Source: an uncultured Coriobacteriaceae bacterium
GTDB taxonomy: Bacteria; Actinomycetota; Coriobacteriia; Coriobacteriales; Atopobiaceae
Assembly (NCBI GenBank): GCA_902778135.1
Contig: CACYWP010000020.1
Span: 1 to 57,460 of the forward strand
DNA: 57,460 bases
Direction: 5' to 3'
Of the stretch, positions 1-8,862 are shown piece by piece. Positions within the stretch are counted from its first letter, which is position 1, and every line of letters begins with the position of its first letter. Under the pieces are notes generated by a model, which saw only the letters and a list, made by a program, of their open reading frames with translations, searched no databases and was not told the origin of the DNA. Position numbers and translations under genes: made by a program.

Positions 1-115
1 GGCCTGAACGAAGTGAGGGCCAGGGACTTGAGTCCCTGGCCCGGGGCCCTTAGGGTTACACCCTTAGAGCAAACCACCCGCTATGCGGGTGGTTCTGATA
101 CAGCTCATGGGCACG
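1..115. mobile_element. IS200/IS605-type element end (partial, at window edge)
   Basis: Two tight hairpins stand close together: a 12-bp stem with a 2-nt loop at 17-42 and a 10-bp stem with a 3-nt loop at 72-94. Adjacent subterminal hairpins without terminal inverted repeats are typical of IS200/IS605-family ends, and the motif around 50-100 resembles such ends as I remember them. No transposase is inside the window; if real, the body lies to the left. The 72-94 hairpin could instead be a plain terminator. The right boundary is a guess. Confidence 0.38.
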
Positions 116-285
116 AGGTCGGGGTTCTCGTCCGTCAGCTGGCTGCCGTTGGTGACGGAGCAGCTGCGCAGGTTGCGTGCCACGCAGAAGCAGCCGGACG
201 CATCGTCGATGAGGATGTGGTCGTTCTCCCCGAAGGACCGCGAGAAGACCGCATCCGGACGGGCGTGCCCGACGAGCGAGCAGAA
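64..285 (-). pseudogene. Decayed gene fragment reading into the IS-like end
   Basis: The minus-strand frame from 285 down to a stop at 64-66 has 73 sense codons with GC-rich third positions like real genes here. It reads as a plausible protein (FGENDHILIDDASGCF, then NGSQLTDENPDLVP). It has no start codon and is preceded directly by an in-frame stop at 286-288, and its last dozen residues are encoded by the hairpin DNA. I infer the 3' piece of a gene broken by the adjacent insertion and a 5' deletion. I do not recognise the family. A plus-strand 96-codon ORF overlaps it but has no clear ribosome site. Confidence 0.35.
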
Positions 286-344
286 TTAGTGTCTGGGGCT
301 TAGGGTATGGTAGCGACAAGACATCTTCGTGCAAGGAGGCTCCC

Positions 345-1970
345 ATGGCAAAGATCGTGTGCCCCAACTGTGGGGAGACCATCGAGGTCGACCCTTCGAG
401 CGTCGAGGACCTGACGCGCCAGCTGCGCGACGACCTCTTCGCGCGCGACCTCGAGACTCGTCTGGCCGAGGCAGGACACCTCCACGAGGCGCAAGTGGCA
501 GCCGTACGTGCCGAGGAGCAGCGCCAGGCCGACCGGCGCGTGGCCGAGGCCGAGGCGCAGCTGGCCCAGCTGCAGGCTCGCCTCGAGGCGGCATCGGGTG
601 AGGCCGACCGTGCCGCGGAGAAGGCCCGTGCGGCATCTGCGCAGCAGGTGAGCGACCTGCGCCACCAGCTTGACGAGCTTGCGCACGAGCACGAGCTCGC
701 CCTCGTGCGCGCGCAGACGCAGGCGGCCGAGGAACGCTCGGCGCTCGAGCACGAGGAGGCGCAACGTCGCGAGGCATTACAAGACCAGGCACGCAGGGCG
801 CAGGACGAGGCGCGTGCGCGCGAGGCGGGGCTGGCGGAGGAGGTGGCCCGCCTCAAGGCCCAGCTCGCCACCCAGGAGGAGACCCTGCGCGCCGAGGGAG
901 AGGCCCAGCTGCTGCGCGCCACGGCCGACCTTGAGCGCAGCCGCAACGAGCTGCAGAGCCAGCTGCAGGTCGAGCGTGCCAACGGCGAACAGGCGCAGGC
1001 ACGCCTGCGCGAGGAGATGGCGCGCCGCGAGGGGGAGCTGACCCAGCAGGCCGAGGAGCGGCTGGAGGCCAAGGACGCCCAGATAGAGCAGTACCGCGAG
1101 GATCTGAAGCGCCTGCGCGACTATCGCATGCGCCTGTCCACCAAGCTCGTCGGCGAGTCCCTGGAGCGCCACTGCGAGAGCGAGTTCAACCGCATCCGCA
1201 TGCAGGCCTACCCACGCGCCAGCTTCGAGAAGGACAACGACGCCAGCCAGGGCACCAAGGGCGACTTCATCTTCCGGGACTATGACGAGGCCGGCAACGA
1301 GATGCTCTCCATCATGTTCGAGATGAAGAACGAGGAGGAGCAGTCGTCCTCCGCCAACCGCAAGCGCAACGAGGACCACTTCAAGAAGCTCGACTCCGAC
1401 CGCACGAAGAAGGGCTGCGAATACGCGGTGCTGGTCTCGACGCTGGAACCGGAGAGCGACTTCTACAATGCGGGCATCGCCGACGTCTCGTGGCGCTACC
1501 CCAAGATGTTCGTGGTTCGTCCCCAGTGCTTCCTCACCATCATCGGCCTGCTGAAGGCTGCCGCGCTGGCCGCGCATCCCTACCGCCTGCAGCTGCAGCA
1601 GGCGCGCCAGGAGGAGCTCGACGTCTCGCAGTTCGAGGACAAGGTCTTCAAGATCGTCGACGGCATCAGGAACGACTACACCCGTGCGGCAAAGAACTAC
1701 GAGCGTGCCGAGGCTGACATCGACGCCATCATCAAGAAGCTCGAGGACCTGAAGAAGCAGCTGAAGACGGCGACCACCTGGTTCGAGGCAGCACAGAACA
1801 AGGGTGAGCGCCTGACGGTGAAGCGTCTGACCAGGGGCAACCAAACCATGAAGGCCGCCTTCGCCCAGGCGGAGAAGGAGCGCGCGGACGGGGCCAGGGA
1901 GGCGCAGGACGGTACCGCCGAACCTGCCGGAGCCGCCGACGTCGCGCTCGACCCCGACGAGATGGAGTAG
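345..1970 (+). CDS. DUF2130 domain protein with N-terminal zinc knuckle and coiled coil
   Basis: A 541-residue protein. Residues 1-15 carry a short CxxC knuckle (C6, C9), of which only one half is present. Residues about 20-260 are a long Ala/Glu/Arg-rich coiled coil. From about 265 comes the DUF2130 domain, recognised by the segment GESLERHCESEFN and then FEKDNDASQGTKGDFIFRD and MFEMKNE, a pattern reminiscent of restriction-endonuclease-like folds. The C-terminus (about 430-490) is helical again, then acidic and Ala-rich. Its function is not established; a cytosolic DNA- or nucleoprotein-associated role is a guess. A strong site (AAGGAGG) precedes the ATG. It is followed after 4 bases by the HD-domain gene, so the two probably share a transcript. 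Confidence 0.9.
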   Translation: MAKIVCPNCGETIEVDPSSVEDLTRQLRDDLFARDLETRLAEAGHLHEAQVAAVRAEEQRQADRRVAEAEAQLAQLQARLEAASGEADRAAEKARAASAQQVSDLRHQLDELAHEHELALVRAQTQAAEERSALEHEEAQRREALQDQARRAQDEARAREAGLAEEVARLKAQLATQEETLRAEGEAQLLRATADLERSRNELQSQLQVERANGEQAQARLREEMARREGELTQQAEERLEAKDAQIEQYREDLKRLRDYRMRLSTKLVGESLERHCESEFNRIRMQAYPRASFEKDNDASQGTKGDFIFRDYDEAGNEMLSIMFEMKNEEEQSSSANRKRNEDHFKKLDSDRTKKGCEYAVLVSTLEPESDFYNAGIADVSWRYPKMFVVRPQCFLTIIGLLKAAALAAHPYRLQLQQARQEELDVSQFEDKVFKIVDGIRNDYTRAAKNYERAEADIDAIIKKLEDLKKQLKTATTWFEAAQNKGERLTVKRLTRGNQTMKAAFAQAEKERADGAREAQDGTAEPAGAADVALDPDEME

Positions 1971-1974
1971 TGCC

Positions 1975-2421
1975 ATGGGCGAGATGGGCAGGCAGGAGCG
2001 ATTGGCACGTGCCTTGGCCGAGCGCGCGCACGAGGGTGTCATCAACCCCAAGACGGAGGAGGCCTACATCACGCACCCCCAGCATGTGGCCGACCACGTG
2101 ATGGGTGATGCGGCCAAGGCCGTCGCATGGCTGCACGACGTGGTGGAGGACACCGACCTGACGTTGGAGGACCTGCGCGCGGCGGGCCTGTCGGAGGAGG
2201 TCGTGCGCGGGGTGGATGCCATGACGCATCGTGCGGGCGAGGACTACCTCGACTTCGTCCGTCGTGCGGCGGCCGACCCGCTGGCCCGTCAGGTGAAGGA
2301 GGCGGACGTGCGCCACAACCTCGACCTGGGCCGCATACCCCGTCCCACCGAGCGTGACCTCGACCGCATCCGCACCAAGTACCTCCCTGCGCTGCGCATC
2401 CTGCAGGAGGTGCGGGAGTAG
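1975..2421 (+). CDS. HD-domain hydrolase, RelA/SpoT-hydrolase-like
   Basis: A 148-residue single-domain protein with the metal-binding HD pattern: H34, H54-D55 in AWLHDVVEDT, E58-D59, and a final D111 in KEADVRHN. The HDxxED arrangement is that of the ppGpp hydrolase domain of SpoT/RSH and of small stand-alone relatives (Mesh1-like). There is no synthetase, TGS or ACT domain. Small proteins of this type are often annotated as guanosine polyphosphate pyrophosphohydrolases; real substrates may be (p)ppGpp or other nucleotides. It lies 4 bases downstream of the DUF2130 gene. Confidence 0.85.
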   Translation: MGEMGRQERLARALAERAHEGVINPKTEEAYITHPQHVADHVMGDAAKAVAWLHDVVEDTDLTLEDLRAAGLSEEVVRGVDAMTHRAGEDYLDFVRRAAADPLARQVKEADVRHNLDLGRIPRPTERDLDRIRTKYLPALRILQEVRE

Positions 2422-2615
2422 CGGAGGGTGGCGCGAGCGGCCGGGATGGGCTGCGTTCGCGTCCCTCCAGCCCCAGGCATAACCGCTCAAAGGGCGTGGT
2501 TGACCGCTCACCAGCTACACCGAATGGGGTTTTCCGGTTGGCGATTGTCTGCCTTGGGGAACGTGCCCCTGTCGTACCGTAAGTCGCAACTGCCGGTACA
2601 GACGGAGGGTTTCCG

Positions 2616-3578
2616 ATGGTTGAAGATTTGCACAGAGAGACAATCTGGTGCGACTCGACTGACAAGGTCTCGCACCTTCATGGATATATCTGGTGGCCCG
2701 AAGAGGGCGTGGTTCCCCGTGCGGCGGTGCAGCTGGTGCACGGGATGGCAGAGTACATCGGTCGCTACGACGAGTTCGCCCGCTACCTCAACAGCAGGGG
2801 GTTCGTCGTGTTCGGCCACGACCACATAGGCCATGGCGAGAGCGTAAGCTCGCACGACCAGTGGGGCAAGCTGCCCGCCGATGGCGGTATGGACATCCTG
2901 GTCGATGACGTCCATCGCGTGCGCATCGAGGCGATGGCCCGCATAACGGGTGCCTACGGCATCCTGCCACCCCTGTTCCTGTTCGGTCACTCGATGGGCA
3001 GCTTCGTGGTGCGCGCCTATCTGGCCCGCCACGCCTTTGGCTTGGCGGGTGCCATCATCTGCGGAACGGGCTTCATGGCACCGCGCACCGCGGCTGCAGG
3101 CAACGCGGTCGCCCGGCTCGTCGCGCGCGTGCGAGGGGCCGACTACAACAGCAAGCTCCTGCACAACATGGGCGTTGGTGCCTATGCGAAGGACATAGAG
3201 GATGCCGAGACCGAGGTGGACTGGCTGTCGCACAACAAGGACAACGTCCGGCGCTACCTTGACGACGAGGCCTGTGGGTTCATGTTCTCTGCGGGTGGTT
3301 ACGTCACCGTCACCGGCATGATGCGCGAGGTCTGCTCGCCCGACTGCGTCGCCTCCTATCCCAAGGACCTCCCGCTGCTCTACATCGCCGGCACCGAGGA
3401 CCCGGTGGGCGAGTGCGGCGAGGGCGTCAGCAAGGCCGCCGACCTGGCGCACGGGGCAGGCGTGAAGGACGTGCGCTGCCGCCTGTACGCGGGCATGCGT
3501 CACGAGATCCTCAACGAGCATGGCCGCCAGGTCGTCTATGACGACGTCATCGCCTGGATGGAGGGGTACCTGCAATGA
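2616..3578 (+). CDS. Alpha/beta hydrolase, monoacylglycerol-lipase/lysophospholipase type
   Basis: A 320-residue alpha/beta hydrolase of the serine aminopeptidase S33 / Hydrolase_4 group. It shows the oxyanion segment [12 protein letters not shown] (40-51), [10 protein letters not shown] (67-76) and the nucleophile elbow GHSMGS with S126. An acidic residue follows in AGTEDPVG, and the catalytic His in GMRHEILNE near the C-terminus. HGMAEY and GHGxS are typical of monoglyceride lipases and lysophospholipases. No signal peptide is visible, so it is probably cytosolic. Its TGA overlaps the ATG of glpK, implying translational coupling and a role in releasing glycerol from acylglycerols. Confidence 0.88.
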   Translation: MVEDLHRETIWCDSTDKVSHLHGYIWWPEEGVVPRAAVQLVHGMAEYIGRYDEFARYLNSRGFVVFGHDHIGHGESVSSHDQWGKLPADGGMDILVDDVHRVRIEAMARITGAYGILPPLFLFGHSMGSFVVRAYLARHAFGLAGAIICGTGFMAPRTAAAGNAVARLVARVRGADYNSKLLHNMGVGAYAKDIEDAETEVDWLSHNKDNVRRYLDDEACGFMFSAGGYVTVTGMMREVCSPDCVASYPKDLPLLYIAGTEDPVGECGEGVSKAADLAHGAGVKDVRCRLYAGMRHEILNEHGRQVVYDDVIAWMEGYLQ

Positions 3579-5080
3579 GTGATGCGAAGGCTCGGGGACG
3601 CTACGTCGTCGCGCTCGACCAGGGCACGACCTCGTCGCGCGCGGTTCTCGTCGACCACGATGGCCAGATGGTCGATGTCGTCCAGCGCGAGTTCACCCAG
3701 ATCTATCCCCGCCCGGGTTGGGTCGAGCACAATCCCCAGGAGATCCTGTTCTCCCAGCTGGGCAGCCTGACCGGTCTGCTGCAGCGCCATGGGCTGGGTG
3801 CCGATGACATCGCCTGCATCGGCATCGACAACCAGCGCGAGACGACCATCGTGTGGGACCCCACGACGGGCGAGCCAGTGATGAACGCCATCGTCTGGCA
3901 GTGCCGCCGCACCGCCCAGATGATCGAGGAGCGCTGCTCCGACCCCGAGGTCGCGGCAAAGATCCAGGCCAAGACGGGTCTGCTGCCCGACGCCTACTTC
4001 TCCGCCAGCAAGATCGCCTGGATCCTGGAGAACGTGCCGGGCGCCCGCCAGCGCGCCGAGGCGGGAGAGCTGCTGTTTGGTACCGTCGACACCTGGTTGG
4101 TCTGGGTGCTGACGGGCGGGCTGGTGCATGCGACTGACGTGACCAACGCCAGCCGCACGATGCTGTACAACATCCACGAGGGCTGCTGGGACCCGTGGCT
4201 GCTCGACCTCTTCGACATCCCCGCATCGATGATGCCGGAGGTGCGGCGCTCTTCGGGCAGCTTTGGCGAGACCAGCTATCCCGGCGTGCCGGCTGGCATC
4301 CCCATCACGGGCGTTGCGGGCGACCAGCAGTCCGCCCTCTTCGGCCAGTGCTGTTTCGAGGCAGGCCAGGCGAAGAACACCTACGGCACGGGCTGCTTCC
4401 TGCTGCTGCACACGGGCGGAGAGGCGTGCGCCTCCAAGAACAGCCTGGTCACGACCATTGCGGCCAGTGCTCCCGACGTGGACCACACCGAGTATGCGCT
4501 GGAGGGCAGCGTCTTTGTCGCGGGCGCGGTCATCCAATGGCTGCGCGACGAGCTGGGCCTCATCCGCACGGCCGACGAGACGGAGTACCTGGCCAAGAGC
4601 GTGCCCGACAATGGCGGCGTGTACATCGTTCCCGCCTTCACGGGACTGGGGGCACCGTACTGGGCTCCTGACGCGCGTGGCACGATCTGTGGTCTGACGC
4701 GTGGCGCCAACCGCTCCCACATCGTCCGTGCGGCATTGGAGTCACTGGCCTACCAGTCCGCCGACCTCGTACGCGCGATGGAAGCCGATGCGGGTGCACC
4801 GATTGCGACGCTGAACGTCGATGGCGGCGCCAGCCGCAACGACTTCCTGATGCAGTTCCAGGCGGACCTGCTGGGCTGCGAGCTGCGCCGCCCCCAGAAC
4901 ATCGAGACCACCAGCCTTGGGGCTGCCTATCTGGCGGGCCTAGCGGTCGGCTTCTGGAGCGGCACCGACGAGCTGCGCGGCCTGCGCTCGACCGACGACG
5001 TCTTCGGCCGCAAGATGGACGAGGCGCAGGTAGAGACCTATCTGGCCGGTTGGAAGGATGCGGTGCGCCGCACGCTGTAG
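3575..5080 (+). CDS. glpK: Glycerol kinase
   Basis: A 501-residue FGGY-family kinase, the length of E. coli GlpK. It phosphorylates glycerol to sn-glycerol-3-phosphate with ATP. The N-terminal phosphate-1 motif [13 protein letters not shown], the substrate motif NQRETT, the GTGCF and FTGLGAPYW segments and the C-terminal [20 protein letters not shown] are all present. The start overlaps the lipase stop by ATGA. No glycerol facilitator or glycerol-3-phosphate dehydrogenase is next to it, so glycerol may come mainly from the lipase or by diffusion. A hairpin terminator follows 23 bases after the stop. Confidence 0.96.
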   Translation: MSDAKARGRYVVALDQGTTSSRAVLVDHDGQMVDVVQREFTQIYPRPGWVEHNPQEILFSQLGSLTGLLQRHGLGADDIACIGIDNQRETTIVWDPTTGEPVMNAIVWQCRRTAQMIEERCSDPEVAAKIQAKTGLLPDAYFSASKIAWILENVPGARQRAEAGELLFGTVDTWLVWVLTGGLVHATDVTNASRTMLYNIHEGCWDPWLLDLFDIPASMMPEVRRSSGSFGETSYPGVPAGIPITGVAGDQQSALFGQCCFEAGQAKNTYGTGCFLLLHTGGEACASKNSLVTTIAASAPDVDHTEYALEGSVFVAGAVIQWLRDELGLIRTADETEYLAKSVPDNGGVYIVPAFTGLGAPYWAPDARGTICGLTRGANRSHIVRAALESLAYQSADLVRAMEADAGAPIATLNVDGGASRNDFLMQFQADLLGCELRRPQNIETTSLGAAYLAGLAVGFWSGTDELRGLRSTDDVFGRKMDEAQVETYLAGWKDAVRRTL

Positions 5081-5103
5081 CAAGGCGGCCGACAGAACGC
5101 AGG

Positions 5104-5138
5104 AAGGCGCAGGGTGCGATGAAGCCTCTGCGCCTTTT
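5104..5138 (+). terminator. Rho-independent terminator after glpK
   Basis: A 9-bp stem (AAGGCGCAG paired with CTGCGCCTT) is followed by a short T-run. It lies between glpK and the convergent small membrane-protein gene and could serve both. Confidence 0.75.
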
Positions 5139-5140
5139 GT

Positions 5141-5425
5141 CTAGCGTTGTTGGTCTTCGTTCCTGCCGCTCAGGATGTCCTTTGCCATGCGCCGCGCGAA
5201 CTGGATGACGATGATGCTGCAGACCAGCAGCTGTCCGATGGTGATGGCGTAGAAGCCCGTGGTGCCGATTGACTGCTGGTAGAGTACCGCCGTCTCGGAG
5301 TCCGGGCGCAGCAGCTGCAGCGCGGCCTCGCCTGCATAGCGGGCGCAGGCGACGATGACGATGATGTCGCAGGCGATGCGCGCCCCGCGCGAGTTCATGA
5401 AGTCCGACCAGCCGTTGTCTGCCAT
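5141..5425 (-). CDS. Small two-helix membrane protein, unknown function
   Basis: A 94-residue protein. The start at MADNGWSD has a GGGAG site just upstream. There are two hydrophobic stretches, about residues 17-36 (ACDIIVIVACARYAGEAAL) and 56-75 (GFYAITIGQLLVCSIIVIQF), ending in a basic, polar tail. This predicts a hairpin inner-membrane protein with both ends probably cytoplasmic. I do not recognise a family. It sits 107 bases downstream of the M20 peptidase gene on the same strand and ends at the glpK terminator. Confidence 0.7.
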   Translation of the reverse strand: MADNGWSDFMNSRGARIACDIIVIVACARYAGEAALQLLRPDSETAVLYQQSIGTTGFYAITIGQLLVCSIIVIQFARRMAKDILSGRNEDQQR

Positions 5426-5532
5426 GTCCGCTCCCGTGACGTGGGTTGCCAGTAGGGATAGGGTAGCGCAACGTCGCTGGCGTGGCCTCGAGATGACGGC
5501 CGTGACATGCGAGGGCGTTTGGGCTCGCGGTG

Positions 5533-6684
5533 CTACTCCTCCAGCAGCGCCTGCGCGCGCATGAGCGCGTACACTACGGCGAGGCCTTCCCCGACACTGG
5601 CGGCGTCCACCCACTCGTCGCGCGTGTGCAACAGCGCTCCGCGCACCGCGCCTATCGTGTTGGCGGGAATGCCCAGGCTGAGGGGGATGTTCGAATCGGT
5701 CGAGGCGGGGCTCTCGTCGCACGGCTGACTGGTGATGGACGTCATCACGTCGCGGGAGAGCTCGGTCATGCGCAGCAGCCGGTCGGAGGTCGGCGCGCTG
5801 GCGGGCCGGTCCCCGATGCTCTCCATGGTCACCAGGACGCCCGGCGCCTCGAAGCCCTCGACCGCCTGGCGTGCGCGTTGGGACAAGCCCTGCAGTGCGC
5901 CGTCGTCGGTCGAACGGTATTCGAACAGGGCGCTTGCCCGTGCGGGTATCGCATTGACCGTCGTGCCCCCCTCGATGGGTCCGACGTTTCTCGTGCAGAC
6001 GATCCCCGTGGGCATTGGCAGCGCATAGAGCGTCTGGATGATGGCGCACAGCCTCTCGACGGCATTGGGACGTCCGTAGTCCTCGAACGAGTGGCCGCCT
6101 TGGGTGCGGACGGTTATGCGCCAGCGATGCGACCCGACGGCCTCGTGGATGACCTGGGGCAGGTAGAGGTCAAAGGAGTAGAACCTCCTGATGCGGCTGC
6201 CATACGTGTCGAAGAGCTGACGCGTGCCCTTCAGGTTGCCCAGCCCCTCCTCGCAGGAGTTGGCCACGACCAGCATGCCCAGGCCCTCGGGCAGGGCCTG
6301 CGGCTCGCGCGCCATCTGTCGCGCGGACATCAGCAGCGCGACGAGGTTTGCCGTGTCGTCTCCCACCCCAGGCGCATACAGCCTGCCATCCCGTTCATGG
6401 AGCGGCAGCTCGTCGGTGTCGGGAAAGACGATGTCGGTATGGGCGGCAAAGACGACGAGATCGCACGCACCGTCATCGCCCAGCGTCCAGATGACGTTGT
6501 TCGCCTTGTCGATGTGGGCACCCTCCATGCCCTGGGCTTCCATCCAGGTGCGCACGAAGGCCGCGCGACGCTGCTCCTGGTGCGAGGGGGCGGGTATGCG
6601 AGCCAGCGTGCGCAGCAGGTCGAGCGCCTCGGCATGGTTCGCGTGGGCGAACTGTCGGGCAAGGTCCAGGTCGCAGGCGTTCAT
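5533..6684 (-). CDS. M20 family metallopeptidase (dipeptidase/aminoacylase-like)
   Basis: A 383-residue zinc peptidase of the M20/ArgE/DapE group. Metal and catalytic residues are visible: H82 and D84 in FAAHTDIVF, D109/D110 in GVGDDTAN, and E145-E146 in ANSCEEGLGN. The dimerisation-domain motif GGHSFEDYGRPNA follows. The start at MNACDLD has a GGAGGG site. The open frame extends further upstream but overlaps the spermidine-synthase-like gene, whose TGA overlaps this ATG (ATGA), so the two are translationally coupled. It probably hydrolyses dipeptides or N-acyl amino acids in the cytosol; the exact substrate cannot be read. Confidence 0.88.
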   Translation of the reverse strand: MNACDLDLARQFAHANHAEALDLLRTLARIPAPSHQEQRRAAFVRTWMEAQGMEGAHIDKANNVIWTLGDDGACDLVVFAAHTDIVFPDTDELPLHERDGRLYAPGVGDDTANLVALLMSARQMAREPQALPEGLGMLVVANSCEEGLGNLKGTRQLFDTYGSRIRRFYSFDLYLPQVIHEAVGSHRWRITVRTQGGHSFEDYGRPNAVERLCAIIQTLYALPMPTGIVCTRNVGPIEGGTTVNAIPARASALFEYRSTDDGALQGLSQRARQAVEGFEAPGVLVTMESIGDRPASAPTSDRLLRMTELSRDVMTSITSQPCDESPASTDSNIPLSLGIPANTIGAVRGALLHTRDEWVDAASVGEGLAVVYALMRAQALLEE

Positions 6685-7517
6685 CTCGCACCCTCCCTCA
6701 GCGGCCATGCCCAGGCGCCTGGGAAGGCGTGCGGGGCGTTGGTCGCGATGACGACGTTGTTGTCGGGGTAGGCCGGGTCGTCCTGGCCGCAGGGATACAG
6801 CCACAGATGGGAGAACTGCGTTGACAGCGCATCCATCTGGGCGTGCAGCAGGCGCGCCTCGGGACCCCACAGCGCGGATATGACGTTGGTGAGGTAGACG
6901 CCGCCCTCGTTGAGGTGACGACGGAAGAGCCCTGCCGCCCCCACGGTCATCAGGCTCTGCTCGGGGTCGTGCGCGAAGAAGCAGTCGTTGATGATGACGT
7001 CGAAGGCCTCGTCGCTGTCGCCCAGCCATGTGGCCGCATCGGCGACGTGCAGGCGCAGGCGTCCGGATGCCTCGGCCCCGTAGAGGCGCTCCAGGCGGTC
7101 GAGGAAGAAGTGGCGACGTGCGATGCGCTCGATGGCCGGGTCGATCTCCACGACATCAATGCGTTCGACCTGTGGCGCATGGGCCACCAGATGGCGGGGG
7201 ATTGCATAGCCGCCACCGCCCAGAACGGCCACCGAACGTGGTCCGTCTCCGAGCGGCCAGGCATCGAAGAGGTGGTCGTACAGCTCGTGATAGGGAAAGA
7301 CGGGGTCACACCACCGCTCGTCGAGATAGGTTGCGGACTGGTAGGTGCCTGCGACCTCCAGGACGCGCATCGTCTCGTTGGCGAGGGTGACGGTGTGCAC
7401 GCTGGTCCAACCTGCTGCCGTCCTGCCCACGTAGACCAGTCCGGACGAACGCACGAGGAAGATGGCTGCCACGCAGCACGCGAGGGCGAGTGCGACGATG
7501 GCGAGGATGACGGACAC
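6681..7517 (-). CDS. Membrane-anchored spermidine-synthase-like methyltransferase-fold protein
   Basis: A 278-residue protein starting at a GTG (site AAGGGAAG). One N-terminal transmembrane helix (2-22) is followed by a spermidine-synthase/SAM-methyltransferase fold: GGGGYAIPR (100-108), the acidic loop VEIDP (123-127), then DAATWLGDS and DVIINDCFF. The DD/DC active-site region is degenerate relative to SpeE, and no S-adenosylmethionine decarboxylase is nearby. This fits the broad spermidine synthase-like family whose substrates are unknown, rather than a true SpeE. An upstream in-frame ATG at 7742 would add 75 low-complexity residues and overlap the divergent gene, so I reject it. It is coupled to the M20 gene. 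Confidence 0.78.
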   Translation of the reverse strand: MSVILAIVALALACCVAAIFLVRSSGLVYVGRTAAGWTSVHTVTLANETMRVLEVAGTYQSATYLDERWCDPVFPYHELYDHLFDAWPLGDGPRSVAVLGGGGYAIPRHLVAHAPQVERIDVVEIDPAIERIARRHFFLDRLERLYGAEASGRLRLHVADAATWLGDSDEAFDVIINDCFFAHDPEQSLMTVGAAGLFRRHLNEGGVYLTNVISALWGPEARLLHAQMDALSTQFSHLWLYPCGQDDPAYPDNNVVIATNAPHAFPGAWAWPLREGAR

Positions 7518-7701
7518 GGGGCTTCCCTTCGGGTGGATGGCTGCTCCCAGTCTAGCGCGCGGATTCCATAATGGGCCGTCGATTGTTGCCTTCCGTCGTG
7601 CGGAAGGTGCCGCGGACGGCCGGCTTGTCGTAGTCTGGGGTGTGGGAGAGTCCGTGCTGTCGGCCGACGAGCTGGCAGTGGAGGGGAGAGGGGAGCACAG
7701 G

Positions 7702-8841
7702 ATGCGATTCGTCTTTGCATGCGATTCGTTCAAGGGAACCATCTCGTCATCTCGTTCAGCCCAGCTGTTGGCCGAGGAGGCGTGTCACTTCTTCCCGCAG
7801 GCACAGACTAGCGGCGTCGAGGTTGCCGATGGTGGCGAGGGAACCGTCGATGCGGTGGTGGCCGCGACGGGCGGCGAGCTGCGCACGGTACGGGTCTGGG
7901 GCCCTCGAGGCAAGGTCGTCGACGCGCGCTATGGCCTGTTGGGGGGTGGTCGCGCGCTGATCGAGATGGCAGCCGCCTCGGGGCTGCCGCTGCTGGCCGC
8001 CGAGGAGCGCGATCCCCGTGCCACCAGCACCTTTGGCACCGGCCAGCTGATCTGCGACGCCTTGGACCAGGGCGTCCGCGACATCTCCCTGGCCATTGGT
8101 GGCAGTGCGACCAACGATGGGGGCATGGGCTGCATGCGTGCCCTGGGCGTGCGCTTCCTGGATGTGGGTGGCCATGAGCTGGCCGGTACCGGCGACGACC
8201 TGGCACGCGTCGCCACCATCGACCTGTCCGGCATGGACCCGCGCGTCGCCGACACGTCCTTCCATGTGATGTGCGACGTCGACAACCCGCTGGTGGGGGA
8301 GCGTGGGGCGACCTACGTCTTCGGCCCCCAGAAGGGTGCTACCCCCCAGGTTGCCGAGGCGCTCGAGGCAGGGATGCGTTCGTATGCCCAGGTTCTTGCG
8401 CAGGCCTTCACGGGCTTCGACCCAGAGGCGCCGGGCATGGGTGCCGCTGGTGGCCTGGGTGCCGCGGCGCGCACCTTCCTCGATGCGGAGGTGCTGCCGG
8501 GTGTGGAGCAGGTGCTCAACCTGGTGGGGTTCGACCAGCTGCTGGAGGGGGCAAGCCTCTGCGTGACCGGCGAGGGGCATGCAGACTCCCAGTCGGCCCA
8601 TGGCAAGGTGGTCAGTGGCATCGCGGCTCGCTGCCGTCGTGCCGGCGTGCCGTGCGTCGCGGTCGTGGGCGGCATGAATGCCGACGCGCGCGAGCTGCTG
8701 GGCTGTGGCGTCGACGTGCTGGTGCCCACCGTCACCGACGCCGGTCCCATCGAGGAGGCGCTGGCCCACGCGGAGGAGAACTTCACCATGGCGGCCGAGC
8801 GCATCTTCGCCCTGCTGTCGCTGGGTGGCAGCATCAGGTAG
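7702..8841 (+). CDS. Glycerate kinase (GarK/GlxK family)
   Basis: A 379-residue protein of the type-1 glycerate kinase family, converting D-glycerate to 2-phosphoglycerate. Family landmarks are the start FVFACDSFKGTISS, ADGGEGT (48-54 region), the glycine-rich LAIGGSATNDGGMG, GAAGGLGAA, and the C-terminal TGEGHADSQS and GKVVSGIA. I start at the ATG at 7702 with a GGGGAG site; the frame is open further upstream but overlaps the promoter region of the divergent gene. It lies 21 bases ahead of the carbonic-anhydrase/GNAT gene, so the two are likely co-transcribed. Confidence 0.94.
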   Translation: MRFVFACDSFKGTISSSRSAQLLAEEACHFFPQAQTSGVEVADGGEGTVDAVVAATGGELRTVRVWGPRGKVVDARYGLLGGGRALIEMAAASGLPLLAAEERDPRATSTFGTGQLICDALDQGVRDISLAIGGSATNDGGMGCMRALGVRFLDVGGHELAGTGDDLARVATIDLSGMDPRVADTSFHVMCDVDNPLVGERGATYVFGPQKGATPQVAEALEAGMRSYAQVLAQAFTGFDPEAPGMGAAGGLGAAARTFLDAEVLPGVEQVLNLVGFDQLLEGASLCVTGEGHADSQSAHGKVVSGIAARCRRAGVPCVAVVGGMNADARELLGCGVDVLVPTVTDAGPIEEALAHAEENFTMAAERIFALLSLGGSIR

Positions 8842-8862
8842 CGCGCGAGGATGGAAGTTGCC

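Noticed and set aside
777..2051. A 424-codon minus-strand frame opposite the DUF2130 gene
   Set aside because: Leu/Gly/Val-rich shadow of the coiled-coil codons.
5530..6771. A 413-codon plus-strand frame opposite the M20 peptidase
   Set aside because: The M20 metal-binding motifs are on the minus strand.
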